DNA of 64,000 nucleotides. Origin: Pseudomonas tremae. GTDB taxonomy: Bacteria; Pseudomonadota; Gammaproteobacteria; Pseudomonadales; Pseudomonadaceae. This document shows positions 52,580 to 62,096 of the stretch, in pieces. The notes under the pieces were generated by a model. That model did not search any database and had not been told where the DNA came from. It saw only the letters and a list, made by a program, of their open reading frames with translations. The position numbers and the translations under genes are program-made. Where the stretch lies: NCBI RefSeq assembly GCF_001401155.1, contig NZ_LJRO01000305.1, positions 1 to 64,000 of the forward strand, in the 5' to 3' direction. Each line of letters opens with the position of its first letter. Positions within the stretch are counted from its first letter, which is position 1.

Positions 52580-52869
52580 GCTCCTCGCGGCTGCATTTTA
52601 CTGCAAGGCATTCGAATGACATGTTTTATCGGACTAATCAATTCAAATCGATGCATTATTACTGTTTGCTTTTTCCAAACGCACATTATTGACCCTGCCC
52701 GGCAGGCCGGGGTTGCACGCATTTAGCAGAATAAGTTGAACGAGCGGATGAGCGGATGTTGCCCGCAGCAGCCGTAACATTCGGAAGCACACCAGGGAGA
52801 GGGGGCGGGGGACTTCTGGTTAACCTGCGGGTCAATAAATCATCTGACAACCGCCATCGGAGGTTTCTT
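52580..52869. other. Intergenic region between divergent hybrid kinase and DUF533 genes
   Basis: 290 bases. A frame is open from 52756 in phase with the DUF533 gene, but the ribosome site CGGAGG (52858-52863) precedes GTG 52870. No other element is clear; the left half is AT-rich. Confidence 0.4.
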
Positions 52870-53607
52870 GTGAATACGCGTGGTTTACTCGATCAACTGC
52901 TCAAGTCCGGGCAGAGCATGTTACAGGACAAGACAAGTGGCAAATCCGGCAAGTCGTCTTCGGGAGGCGATGCGCTCATGAATGGCCTGGGCAGTTTGCT
53001 TGGCGGCGGTCAGGGCAAAGGGCAGGGCGGGCTGGGAAGTCTTCTGTCCGGTGCTGGTGGTGGCGCACTGGCCGCTGGAGCGATGGGGCTGCTCAAGGGC
53101 AAACGGTCGCGTGGCATGGGTGGCAAGGTGCTGACCTACGGCGGGCTGGCAGCGTTGGGTGTGCTGGCCTACAAGGCATATAACAACTGGCAGGCCAGCC
53201 AGGGTGTTGCCGGCCAGCGTGAACCGCAGACCATCGATCGTCTGCCTGAGGCTGAGGCCGAGCAGCACAGTCAAGCCATCCTGCGCGCGCTGGTTGCCGC
53301 TGCCAAAGCTGACGGTCACGTCGATGAACGCGAGCGTGAGCTTATTGAGGGCGAGTTCAGCAAACTGGGTACTGATCAGGAACTGCAGCATTGGCTTGAG
53401 GCAGAATTGAAAAAGCCTCTGGACCCGGCTGATGTGGCACGTGCCGCAAGCACACCGGAAATGGCTGCCGAAATGTACATCGCCAGCGTGATGCTGGTGG
53501 ATGATGAGCAATTCATGGAGCGCGCCTACCTCGACGAACTGGCGCGTCAGTTGAAGCTTGAGCCCGGGCTCAAGGCCGAGCTGGAAGGGCAGGTCAGAAA
53601 CGCCTAG
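52870..53607 (+). CDS. DUF533 (YebE-like) membrane protein with TerB-like domain
   Basis: 245 aa from GTG 52870 after CGGAGG. The N-terminal third is Gly-rich, with a long low-complexity stretch (GLGSLLGGGQGKG; GLGSLLSGAGGGALAAG) and one membrane helix (LTYGGLAALGVLAYKAYNNW). The C-terminal ~130 residues are a TerB-like helical domain (RALVAAAKADGHVDERERE). E. coli YebE is induced under envelope stress; the molecular role is unknown. Confidence 0.88.
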   Translation: MNTRGLLDQLLKSGQSMLQDKTSGKSGKSSSGGDALMNGLGSLLGGGQGKGQGGLGSLLSGAGGGALAAGAMGLLKGKRSRGMGGKVLTYGGLAALGVLAYKAYNNWQASQGVAGQREPQTIDRLPEAEAEQHSQAILRALVAAAKADGHVDERERELIEGEFSKLGTDQELQHWLEAELKKPLDPADVARAASTPEMAAEMYIASVMLVDDEQFMERAYLDELARQLKLEPGLKAELEGQVRNA

Positions 53608-53666
53608 CAGCCCGCCTTTGGCAACGAGCCGACTGATATCTGCAACGGTATCAGCCGGCCCTCTGA

Positions 53667-56600
53667 TCAACTGTTTTCCAGTCCCTCGGCGTTGGTCAGT
53701 TCTCTGATCAGCGCTGCTTGCTGATCCTTGAAGTGCGCCTCGAACTCTCGAATCCTCCCCTCATATTCCTCGCTGTCCAGAGTAATGTTGCGCTGTTCGA
53801 ACTCATCGGTCAGTCGTGTCAGCCCGGTTCTGTAGATTTGCTCGAGTGCGTCGAATCTTCCCCTGTAGGTTTCTCGCAGGTAGCCGACCCAATAATCCTG
53901 TTGCGCAGCAAAGTCGAGAAAGGGTGCGCCTTGTTCCCCGGACTGCACGCGCAGCAGCGCAGTGTCCAGTTCCCCTGGCTGAATAGCAGCATGGGCTTCG
54001 AAAAGCATGCCTTCAGGCGGCACAGGCAAGTCCAGTGCGCTTGCCCAGCGCGTGCGGTACGCCAGACGCACTTCGGCTTCGTCTCTGCCGCCAGCCTGTT
54101 CGCGCGCTGCCGCGTCCAGCTCCGACAGACGATAAAGCCGGGTAGTGAGGCGGTAGAGTGAAGCACCGCGCTGTTCAGGCACGATGTCCTGGACTGTCTG
54201 GCGAGTGAACACCAGAACTTCCATCTGATTGAACTCCAGCAGGATGCCGTCCGGGCACGTGTGGTTGCTGCGGAACAGTCTGAGCGGCTCTTCTGCAATT
54301 GCGTTGAGTGTCATGCGCAGTGGCGGGTCTTGATTCACGGTGTACAGCACTCGCCAGACACGTTCCTGCAATGCGGCTCGACTGGCAGTATTACGATAAT
54401 CGGCGCTGTGGCGCAGCGAGCTGATCAGCTCCAGCAGGTTGCCGGTGTGTTCCCCGGCTTCAAGCTGTTCCCATATCTGTCGGCGCTCGCCGTTCAACGG
54501 GCTGGAATCATCCAGCCAGGGCTCCACGGTGACTGGATCCGGAGTGGAAGAGCGACTTGCACTGGACATGTAGTCTGACAGCGAGCCGTCGGAATCCTCG
54601 TCTTGCGCCCATTCCATCGTGCTTAGTTCAGGCGGCACGTCCATGTCAAAGGTGTAAGCGTTCCCGTAACGCTCTGACAGCAGTGCGCTACGTATGGTTG
54701 TTTCGGAGAGCGGATTGTTCAGCAGGCTGATTTCCATATGAGACTGGCTTTCAGGATTGGCAAGAACGTGGTCCGGCAGTTCGCTGAGCATATTGCCTTC
54801 CAGCAGCAGCGTCCTCAGCGGCCCAGGCACGAGGTCATTCAGCCAGACTGGCCATTCGCTCATTCCGACACTGTTCAACGACAGCCAGGCCAGAGCATTG
54901 TCTCGCAGGCCTGCCACGCTGTTGATGGCCCCCAGCCGATTGTTATCCAGTTCCAGTCGCTCAAGGGTCGGAATGCGACTTAGGAAATCGATATGGTGTT
55001 GACCGATCAACATCCCTTGGTCGTTGAGAATCAGCGAGCGCAGGAACCTGAGTTCCAGCAGTGCTTGTGGCAGTTGGACCAGCGGTACGACATGCCCATT
55101 CATTTCCAGCGAACTGAGTTCAGTCAATGGGCGCAGCAACTGGTCGAGATCAGACACCGTCCCGGTGATTCTGCTCAGGTGCAAGTGGCGCACCTGGCGA
55201 TAGAAAAACTCCGGCAGGTTTCTCGGGAAATGGGCCAGTGCGATGTCGGCAAGACGCAGCGGCGTGTGGATCTGCCCCAGGCTGAAAGTTCGCCAGTGAT
55301 CAATCAGTACCGAGCCGATCTGGCGTCTTGCCCCGATGGTATGCTCACTGGGAATGGCCAGCGAGCTTGATGCATGGACCCACTGATCGAGCGCTACGGA
55401 CAGTTCGGCGCCCTGCAGCAACTGCATGTTGACAGCCGCCTGTATGGCAAGGGGGGTGTCCATGACAAACCGGAACGAGCGGTCGGCTACCGACTCGGTA
55501 ATGCGTGCCTGTATCGCGGAATTCCGGGAAAGGCTGTTGCCGCGTAGATCGATCAATGTCTGGCGACCAGTACCGGGCGGATTTTCAAGAATCCGGCCCG
55601 GAAGCTCTGTCAGGTTGTTTTGCGCCACCGAGAGTTCGCGCACGTTGTTCGGGAGCAGATCTGTCAGCCATGAAGGCCAGCGGTGCATACCGACCCGCTC
55701 CAGCACCAGTCGATCCAGATGCAGCCAGTTCAGGTCCATTGGCAGCACGCAGACTATTCGATTGCCGCTGAGGTCGAGCATTCTCAGATCAGTCATGCTG
55801 CGAAAGTGGTTCATCTGCGTCTGGTCCAGAAAGATGCTCTGGTTGATCAGCCCAAGCTCGGTCAACTGCGGCAGCATGCTGGACACCCAATAGGGCAGGT
55901 TGAGAAAGACCGACGACTGCGGATCCAGACCGGCGCCGGGTTCGCTGATCAGGTGCAGTGAACGCATATTGGGGAAACGTTGCAGGAAATGCCCCAGCTC
56001 GAAACTGTTGGTCAACTGGCGAGGCAGGCTCACCTCTGCGGATTGCGCAACTGCAGTGCCCGGCTGAACCCTTGCTTCGATCGAGATATTCTCCAGGTGC
56101 AGCCCAGTGACGCGGGCATGGACAAAGTCCGGCAGATACCGGGGGAAATCGGTCAGGGACACATGCTGCAGACGCAGCGGCTCGAAAGTGCGTCCGATCT
56201 CGGGCAGATTGTTAAGGCGCCAATGGTTCCAGATGGCGTCGCTGATACGCTCTCGACTGTCTATGTGCGCCTGACTCATGGGCGGCAACGTGATGATTTC
56301 ATCTGTCCAGGCGATAAGGCTTGCCCGCAAATCCAGTTGCTCGCTCAGCAGAGTATTGAGTCGCTGGTCGATTTCTCTGTTATTCCAACCGGTATGACGC
56401 AGGCGGCTGAGAATGTCCTCCGGGAACGCGTCCTCCAGCTCCAGGGTACGGATCTTGTCCAGCAGGCTTTCGTCGGTTATGTGCCAGTCGGTCTCGCTGC
56501 GACCACTCAACGGATAGCCCACCCGACCGTCAGCCAGGCGCATGGGTGACCTGGAACCTGGTTTGATGGCCTGCATGTTCAGCAATTTGGCGAGCTCCTG

Positions 56601-59600
56601 GCGCGGCAGGGGATTGTCCTGAATGAGCGTCGCCAGCTCCAGTTTCTGGCCGGTATGGGTAAAGCCCAGCTGCATGCGCTCGGCGTCCGGCAGTGCATGA
56701 AGCACAGACGAATACATATCATCCAGCCCCTGCAGATGATGGTCTTCAGCATCGCGGGCCTGATATAGGTCGCCGTCTTTTATCAGTATTTTGCGAATTG
56801 GTGCATCCTGCGGGCCAATGCTGTCGACCAGCGTGCCGCCGAAAAAGCGGTTATGCACCTCGAGCCTGATCTGTGGCGGCCACTGCGGCAAGGCTTCAAG
56901 ACTGTGCAGAACAAGGCGGTCGGTATCGGCACTGGACACGGAGGTCAGATAAAGCCCTTCATAAGCTCGCACCAGCCTGACGTGCTGCAGATACACGCTG
57001 GCCTCTTCGGCAATTCGCAAGGGTACGCGACGCTCCGTTGTCAGTTGAGTCAGCTCCGTCGGCGTTGCGTGGCGGGTCAGTTCGTTCACCACAGCAGTTG
57101 GCAGCCCGGGAAACGCCTTGTGCAGGGTTTGCGCGCTGTCTGCCTCAGCGACGGCAAGCGCACGGTAGTGTGATTCGAACAGCCAGGCTCTGGTCGCGCG
57201 GGCGCGTGCTGTCAGTAGCGCCCGCAATGTGGTCACTCGCGCTGACATACCCGGCTGGCCGGCCCCGAACTCTTCGTCGAGCAGAGTGCCAATTTCACGG
57301 TTGCTCAACTTTTCCAGAACCTGGCGCAGGGCATCCTGGCGCAGGGCGTCAGGCTGGTCGACACGTACCGTGATGCTGTCGCGAGTAACAGCCTCCTGCG
57401 TTGGCGGGAACGTTTGAATGGGCGCGCCCTGGGCATCCACCAGCGTCAGCGCCCGGTTGTTCGGCCAGCGAGGATCCTGGCTCAGCAGTTCAAGTTGCAG
57501 AGGGGTTGAAGCGCTTGCATCGTTTGCTGCCATCTGCTCGATGAACCGATCGATTTGCTGGTCCAGCCTGAAACGCAGCGCGGTGTCCTCAAGCAGTGCA
57601 GGCGGGCGGGCCTGATCAGTCAGCGCCTGACGCAAAACTGATTCGGGCGAGTTGCTGACGCTCAGCAGGTGCCTGGCTGTGGTGTCGGAAAATACCTCAC
57701 TGGAATACCCCAGCCGGCGAAACAGCATCAGACCCTCCATTTGCAGTGGGCGATCCAGCTCGTGCAGCCAGGCACCTGCGCCGTTGTGCCGCAAGGCTGG
57801 CTGGTAGCTGTCCGGGCGGGTGGGGTGCGTCATCCGGTAGCCATCGCCGCTCTTGCCGGGCTCTACGGCATAGGTTTTCCCTTCGAGCGCCAGCCACTGC
57901 CTGCCTTGCCATGTATACAGGCCAGTAGCGTCTGGCTGCAGACCGCCTGGCAGCACGATGTCATGGGCGAAGGGGGCGAGGTCGGGCTTCCACAGGCGTG
58001 TCGCGCCGTCCGGCAGTTCCACGGCTTTCAAGCCCCTGACGAACTCGGGCACTTGCAGCGCAGGTATGCCGGCCCCTGCGACCGTCGCAGCGCCGAGCGC
58101 GGACATCAGGGCGATGTTCTCCACCACGTCGAACAGATAAGCGAAGGCCTGCTGTTTTTCATCCTTCGCCCAGCTTTCTGCGCCCTCGTAAACTTCATGG
58201 ATCAGTTGCGCAGCCGTCACCGCCAGCATCAGCTCGCCCAGGACCGGAACCACAAAGCTTGCGATGTTCAAGACGTCCAGCGCTTTGCTCTTGAAGTACT
58301 GCACCCGTTCATCGAACGTCTTCTGATCCTGATCCGCCGTAGGCACCCCCTGAAACAAGGCGTCGTCACGCAGTACGGCCTGTTTGCGATCGTACAGTTC
58401 GTCCAGCAACGGGGCGCTCAGCGGGGTTTCCCTCAGGTGCAGCCTGGCGTTTCGATCTTCTTCACGCTCCAGCCACTGGCGCTCGAAAATGCCGCCTTTC
58501 GTGACCTTGGGGTGCAGACGTTCTAACAGCTGTTCAAGCACTGTATTGCGGTGGCGTGCCGGAATGAAACGCTTGAAGAAGTTCAGATACCCTTTGACGA
58601 ACATTCGCTCGCGCAGCGAGTTCATGAAGACTTCGACCGAGTCATATTCTTTAAGCGGTGCAATTGGATCGTCAGGCAGATAAACGACAATTTTTTCCGG
58701 CCCGGTTGCGATGTTCCGGTTCTTGCCGAAGACGAAGGGGCCGTTAAGCTCTATATCCCCCAGGCACAATACGCTGCAGCTTAACGGCGTGTTATCGAGC
58801 AGGGCGCCTTGCCTGCCCGCAAGCGTTTCCAGTAACGCAACCTTCAACGGTTCACTGACCAGTTCCTGAAGCGTTGCGATCTGCAGTTGCAGCCGGATGG
58901 AGGAAGACTCCAGTTGCATGAAGTCCTTGCGCAGTCTCGAGGCAGCCGAGTCCGAAGTTTCATCTGGCGTCGAGGGTGCGCTGAAGACGGATTTGATATG
59001 CGTCTGATACCTGCCGCCCAGGTCCAGTTCGCGGCACAGTGCTGCAAACTCTGTGGGAGAAACAGGTAAGGGCTTGCCCTCGATGTAGTTGCCTGTGATT
59101 TCGCAAGACGAAAACACTTCGGCCCTGGTGCCAGTATCCGAGTCCATCGCTCCAGGGACTGTTTCCCACGCCTCGAAGTTCTGCAGAGCGGCGTTGAGCA
59201 AGGTCTGCCTTGCAGCTCTCAGGGCCGTATTGGCCTCGGTCATCGGGTCTTTGGAGGCCGACGCGAACGACTGATCGACCGTTGCACGACTGGCGTGAAA
59301 CAGCCAGGTATCGGTAACGTCAACATCCAGACCGAACCGTTCCTTGATTGCCGCCGTCAGCAAGGGCCTGGCAAAGTCTTCAAGGGTAGAAAGACCGTCG
59401 AGTGTCGGACGGACTTTCTGTTCGGTGCGGCGCTGTTCTGTGTAGAGTCGCTGCAGTTCGTCGAGCCGTTCGGGACTGGACGTACGGGCGTTCGTCAGCC
59501 ATTGCGGTGAACGCCCGGAAGACCGGCGTAACGTTGCGTGGACAGCCGGTCCGGCCTCAAGCAGCCACTCGGGTGTCTTGTCTTTTATATGCTGCACATG

Positions 59601-59642
59601 AGAATTTGTCGGAGCAGCGTCCGACAGTAATGAATCAAGCAT
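53667..59642 (-). CDS. Giant LRR protein with C-terminal NEL E3 ubiquitin ligase domain
   Basis: 1991 aa from ATG 59642. The N-terminal ~1100 residues resemble the DUF6543 'dermonecrotic toxin' region found in large pseudomonad toxins (WLFHASRATVDQSF; FKRFIPARHRNTVLEQLLER), including a hydrophobic stretch near 450-520. Then two leucine-rich-repeat blocks, about 1220-1380 and 1520-1640, that look like copies of each other. The C-terminal ~250 residues are an IpaH/SspH-type NEL domain, with catalytic-style CxD at Cys1796 (NHTCPDGILLEF). NEL enzymes transfer ubiquitin to host proteins, so this is a likely host-directed effector. No canonical hrp box or signal peptide is seen, so the delivery route is open. 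Divergent from wspA. Confidence 0.85.
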   Translation of the reverse strand: MLDSLLSDAAPTNSHVQHIKDKTPEWLLEAGPAVHATLRRSSGRSPQWLTNARTSSPERLDELQRLYTEQRRTEQKVRPTLDGLSTLEDFARPLLTAAIKERFGLDVDVTDTWLFHASRATVDQSFASASKDPMTEANTALRAARQTLLNAALQNFEAWETVPGAMDSDTGTRAEVFSSCEITGNYIEGKPLPVSPTEFAALCRELDLGGRYQTHIKSVFSAPSTPDETSDSAASRLRKDFMQLESSSIRLQLQIATLQELVSEPLKVALLETLAGRQGALLDNTPLSCSVLCLGDIELNGPFVFGKNRNIATGPEKIVVYLPDDPIAPLKEYDSVEVFMNSLRERMFVKGYLNFFKRFIPARHRNTVLEQLLERLHPKVTKGGIFERQWLEREEDRNARLHLRETPLSAPLLDELYDRKQAVLRDDALFQGVPTADQDQKTFDERVQYFKSKALDVLNIASFVVPVLGELMLAVTAAQLIHEVYEGAESWAKDEKQQAFAYLFDVVENIALMSALGAATVAGAGIPALQVPEFVRGLKAVELPDGATRLWKPDLAPFAHDIVLPGGLQPDATGLYTWQGRQWLALEGKTYAVEPGKSGDGYRMTHPTRPDSYQPALRHNGAGAWLHELDRPLQMEGLMLFRRLGYSSEVFSDTTARHLLSVSNSPESVLRQALTDQARPPALLEDTALRFRLDQQIDRFIEQMAANDASASTPLQLELLSQDPRWPNNRALTLVDAQGAPIQTFPPTQEAVTRDSITVRVDQPDALRQDALRQVLEKLSNREIGTLLDEEFGAGQPGMSARVTTLRALLTARARATRAWLFESHYRALAVAEADSAQTLHKAFPGLPTAVVNELTRHATPTELTQLTTERRVPLRIAEEASVYLQHVRLVRAYEGLYLTSVSSADTDRLVLHSLEALPQWPPQIRLEVHNRFFGGTLVDSIGPQDAPIRKILIKDGDLYQARDAEDHHLQGLDDMYSSVLHALPDAERMQLGFTHTGQKLELATLIQDNPLPRQELAKLLNMQAIKPGSRSPMRLADGRVGYPLSGRSETDWHITDESLLDKIRTLELEDAFPEDILSRLRHTGWNNREIDQRLNTLLSEQLDLRASLIAWTDEIITLPPMSQAHIDSRERISDAIWNHWRLNNLPEIGRTFEPLRLQHVSLTDFPRYLPDFVHARVTGLHLENISIEARVQPGTAVAQSAEVSLPRQLTNSFELGHFLQRFPNMRSLHLISEPGAGLDPQSSVFLNLPYWVSSMLPQLTELGLINQSIFLDQTQMNHFRSMTDLRMLDLSGNRIVCVLPMDLNWLHLDRLVLERVGMHRWPSWLTDLLPNNVRELSVAQNNLTELPGRILENPPGTGRQTLIDLRGNSLSRNSAIQARITESVADRSFRFVMDTPLAIQAAVNMQLLQGAELSVALDQWVHASSSLAIPSEHTIGARRQIGSVLIDHWRTFSLGQIHTPLRLADIALAHFPRNLPEFFYRQVRHLHLSRITGTVSDLDQLLRPLTELSSLEMNGHVVPLVQLPQALLELRFLRSLILNDQGMLIGQHHIDFLSRIPTLERLELDNNRLGAINSVAGLRDNALAWLSLNSVGMSEWPVWLNDLVPGPLRTLLLEGNMLSELPDHVLANPESQSHMEISLLNNPLSETTIRSALLSERYGNAYTFDMDVPPELSTMEWAQDEDSDGSLSDYMSSASRSSTPDPVTVEPWLDDSSPLNGERRQIWEQLEAGEHTGNLLELISSLRHSADYRNTASRAALQERVWRVLYTVNQDPPLRMTLNAIAEEPLRLFRSNHTCPDGILLEFNQMEVLVFTRQTVQDIVPEQRGASLYRLTTRLYRLSELDAAAREQAGGRDEAEVRLAYRTRWASALDLPVPPEGMLFEAHAAIQPGELDTALLRVQSGEQGAPFLDFAAQQDYWVGYLRETYRGRFDALEQIYRTGLTRLTDEFEQRNITLDSEEYEGRIREFEAHFKDQQAALIRELTNAEGLENS

Positions 59643-59927
59643 CGAAGTGCCTTGTCATGAATGAGGAGGCGACGAAGCTTACGTTTGTGTTTGACCCCGC
59701 AAGTGCTAACTATTTATGTGTTTTGATTATTCGTTGCACGTGGCGCTCAAGTAGTGCGCAGCGTTGCCGAAAATATTTGAAGGGTGCGATTAAACCGCCT
59801 GACGAGTTGATTCCCGTCTCGCCCGCCCGGCCTCTGGAGGCTGGGCTATACTCACGCCGCCTGGACCGTTCATCGGTCTGCATCTTGAACACGGCTGACG
59901 CCGTCGTTGAACTCTTGAGGGATGACT
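59643..59927. other. Divergent promoter region between the NEL gene and wspA
   Basis: 285 bases with no supportable gene. On the minus strand I looked for GGAACC-N16-CCAC; a CCAC half (revcomp GTGG near 59740) lacks a proper partner. The wspA ribosome site TGAGGG lies at 59916-59921. Confidence 0.4.
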
Positions 59928-61550
59928 GTGAAGAACTGGACCTTGCGCCAACGGATTCTGGCGAGCTTTGCCGTCATCATTGCCATCATGCTGTTGATGG
60001 TGGTCGTGTCGTATTCCCGGCTGTTGTCCATCGAGTCCAGTGAGGAGCAGGTCCGCCTTGATGCGCTGCCTGGCGTCTACTACAGCACGCTGGTTCGCAG
60101 CGCCTGGGGCGAAAGCTACATCCGCACGCTGGAACTGATCTCCGAGGGTGCCGCGCGGCCGCTGACCAAGCAGGAAAAAGATCAGTACAAAGGGTTCGAT
60201 GAGAACCTGCAGACGCAAATGGATGGTTACAAGAAATCTATCTTCGATAAGGACGACCGCGACAGTTTTGCACTCTTCGAGAAGCGGCGCGATGAATATG
60301 CCCGCATGCTCAACGAAGTGCTTGCCAACTATGATCGCGGTGATTACGCCAGCGCGCGCGCCGAGCTGTTCGGTGATGTGAACCCCGTGTGGCTGGCGGG
60401 CCGCAAGCAGCTCAACGAGCTCATTGTCGCCAATAAACAACTGGCTGACGAAGCCACCAACAACATCGTCAGCGCGGTGCTGAGTGCCAAGGTCAGCATG
60501 ATCCTGTCCTTGCTGATCGCCATCATGGCAGCGGCGGCCTGTGGCCTGCTGCTGATGCGCTCGATCATGGCGCCGATGCAGCTCATCGTACGTATTCTCG
60601 ACATCATGCGCTCCGGCGATCTGAGCACACGCCTCAGCCTGGCTCGCAAAGATGAGTTCAACGCAGTCGAGACCGGCTTCAACGACATGATGACCGAGCT
60701 CACCGGGCTGGTCGCGCAGGCCCAACGATCTTCCGTTCAGGTCACGACGTCGGTCACCGAGATCGCCGCGACCTCGCGTCAGCAACAGGCCACCGCTACG
60801 GAAACGGCTGCGACCACCACCGAGATCGGTGCGACATCGCGGGAAATCGCTGCCACTTCGCGTGATCTGGTGCGCACCATGACCGAAGTCACGTCGGCTG
60901 CTGATCAGGCATCGATTCTGGCCGGATCGGGCCAGCAGGGTCTGGCGCGTATGGAAGAAACCATGCATCAGGTGATGGGCGCGGCCAATCTGGTCAACGC
61001 CAAACTGGCCATCCTCAACGAGAAGGCTGGCAACATCAATCAAGTGGTCGTGACCATCGTCAAGGTTGCCGACCAGACCAACCTGCTGTCGCTGAATGCT
61101 GCCATCGAAGCCGAAAAGGCCGGTGAATATGGCCGCGGTTTTGCGGTGGTTGCCACTGAAGTACGCCGCCTGGCCGATCAGACCGCTGTGGCCACGTACG
61201 ACATCGAGCAGATGGTGCGTGAAATCCAGTCAGCGGTGTCCGCTGGCGTCATGGGCATGGACAAGTTTTCTGAAGAAGTGCGTCGTGGCATGTTCGAAGT
61301 CACTCAGGTCGGGGAGCAGCTGTCGCAGATCATTCATCAGGTGCAGGCGCTGGCGCCGCGCGTGCTGATGGTCAACGAAGGGATGCAGGCGCAGGCCACA
61401 GGCGCCGAGCAGATCAATCAGGCGCTTGTGCAACTGGCCGATGCCAGCAGCCAGACTGTCGACTCACTGCGTCAAGCCAGTTTCGCCATCGACGAGTTGA
61501 GTCAGGTTGCGGTCGGCTTGCGCAGTGGCGTTTCGCGCTTCAAGGTCTGA
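59928..61550 (+). CDS. wspA: WspA: surface-sensing methyl-accepting chemoreceptor
   Basis: About 540 aa. GTG 59928 (MKNWTLRQRI-type start) is preferred because TGAGGG lies directly against the upstream ATG 59922. First membrane helix ~11-31, periplasmic sensor region to ~185, second helix ~190-210, HAMP, and a signalling domain with the hairpin tip VADQTNLLSLNAAIEAEKAG. WspA clusters at the cell surface and, via WspE, activates the diguanylate cyclase WspR, raising c-di-GMP on contact with surfaces. First gene of the wsp operon. Confidence 0.93.
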   Translation: MKNWTLRQRILASFAVIIAIMLLMVVVSYSRLLSIESSEEQVRLDALPGVYYSTLVRSAWGESYIRTLELISEGAARPLTKQEKDQYKGFDENLQTQMDGYKKSIFDKDDRDSFALFEKRRDEYARMLNEVLANYDRGDYASARAELFGDVNPVWLAGRKQLNELIVANKQLADEATNNIVSAVLSAKVSMILSLLIAIMAAAACGLLLMRSIMAPMQLIVRILDIMRSGDLSTRLSLARKDEFNAVETGFNDMMTELTGLVAQAQRSSVQVTTSVTEIAATSRQQQATATETAATTTEIGATSREIAATSRDLVRTMTEVTSAADQASILAGSGQQGLARMEETMHQVMGAANLVNAKLAILNEKAGNINQVVVTIVKVADQTNLLSLNAAIEAEKAGEYGRGFAVVATEVRRLADQTAVATYDIEQMVREIQSAVSAGVMGMDKFSEEVRRGMFEVTQVGEQLSQIIHQVQALAPRVLMVNEGMQAQATGAEQINQALVQLADASSQTVDSLRQASFAIDELSQVAVGLRSGVSRFKV

Positions 61551-61559
61551 GTCCAGACA

Positions 61560-62096
61560 ATGACGGAGCAATCGCCGAGGCGCACCGGTCCGCCAGTGAC
61601 CGCTAACAAGCTCTTCCTGCTGTTTTGCATCGGTGAAGACCGTTACGCGCTGGAAGCGACTGAAATTGCCGAAATTCTGCCGCGGGTGAAGCTCAAGAAG
61701 ATTGCCAGAGCACCTCACTGGGTGGCCGGGATTTTTGCCCACCGTGGCGAAATCGTGCCGGTCATCGATATCAGCGCGCTCAATTGCGGCCAGCCGGCCC
61801 ACGCGCGCACCAGTACCCGCATGATTCTGGTGAACTACCGCTACGACGATGCCCACCCTGCTCAACTGCTCGGGCTTATTCTGGAGCAAGCGACAGAAAC
61901 CCTGCGCTGCCCGGTTTCACAGTTCAAGGCCTATGGCCTGGACAATCGCCTGTCACCTTATCTGGGGCCGGTCCGGGAAGACGAGAAGGGCCTGCTGCAA
62001 TGGATTCATGTACAGGAACTGTTGAGCGAACCGGTGCGCGAGCTTCTGTATCCGGTGGTGCCGGTAGACCTCGAATTGCTTGAGGACGCGCCATGA
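61560..62096 (+). CDS. wspB: WspB: CheW-like coupling protein
   Basis: 178 aa, nine bases after wspA. A single CheW domain (LLFCIGEDRYALEATEIAEI; VAGIFAHRGEIVPVIDISAL). It couples WspA receptors to the WspE kinase. Overlaps wspC by four bases (ATGA), so translation is coupled. Confidence 0.93.
   Translation: MTEQSPRRTGPPVTANKLFLLFCIGEDRYALEATEIAEILPRVKLKKIARAPHWVAGIFAHRGEIVPVIDISALNCGQPAHARTSTRMILVNYRYDDAHPAQLLGLILEQATETLRCPVSQFKAYGLDNRLSPYLGPVREDEKGLLQWIHVQELLSEPVRELLYPVVPVDLELLEDAP

Noticed and set aside
59740..59765. hrp box in front of the NEL gene
   Set aside because: A CCAC half is present on the minus strand, but the bases at the expected distance do not read GGAACC.
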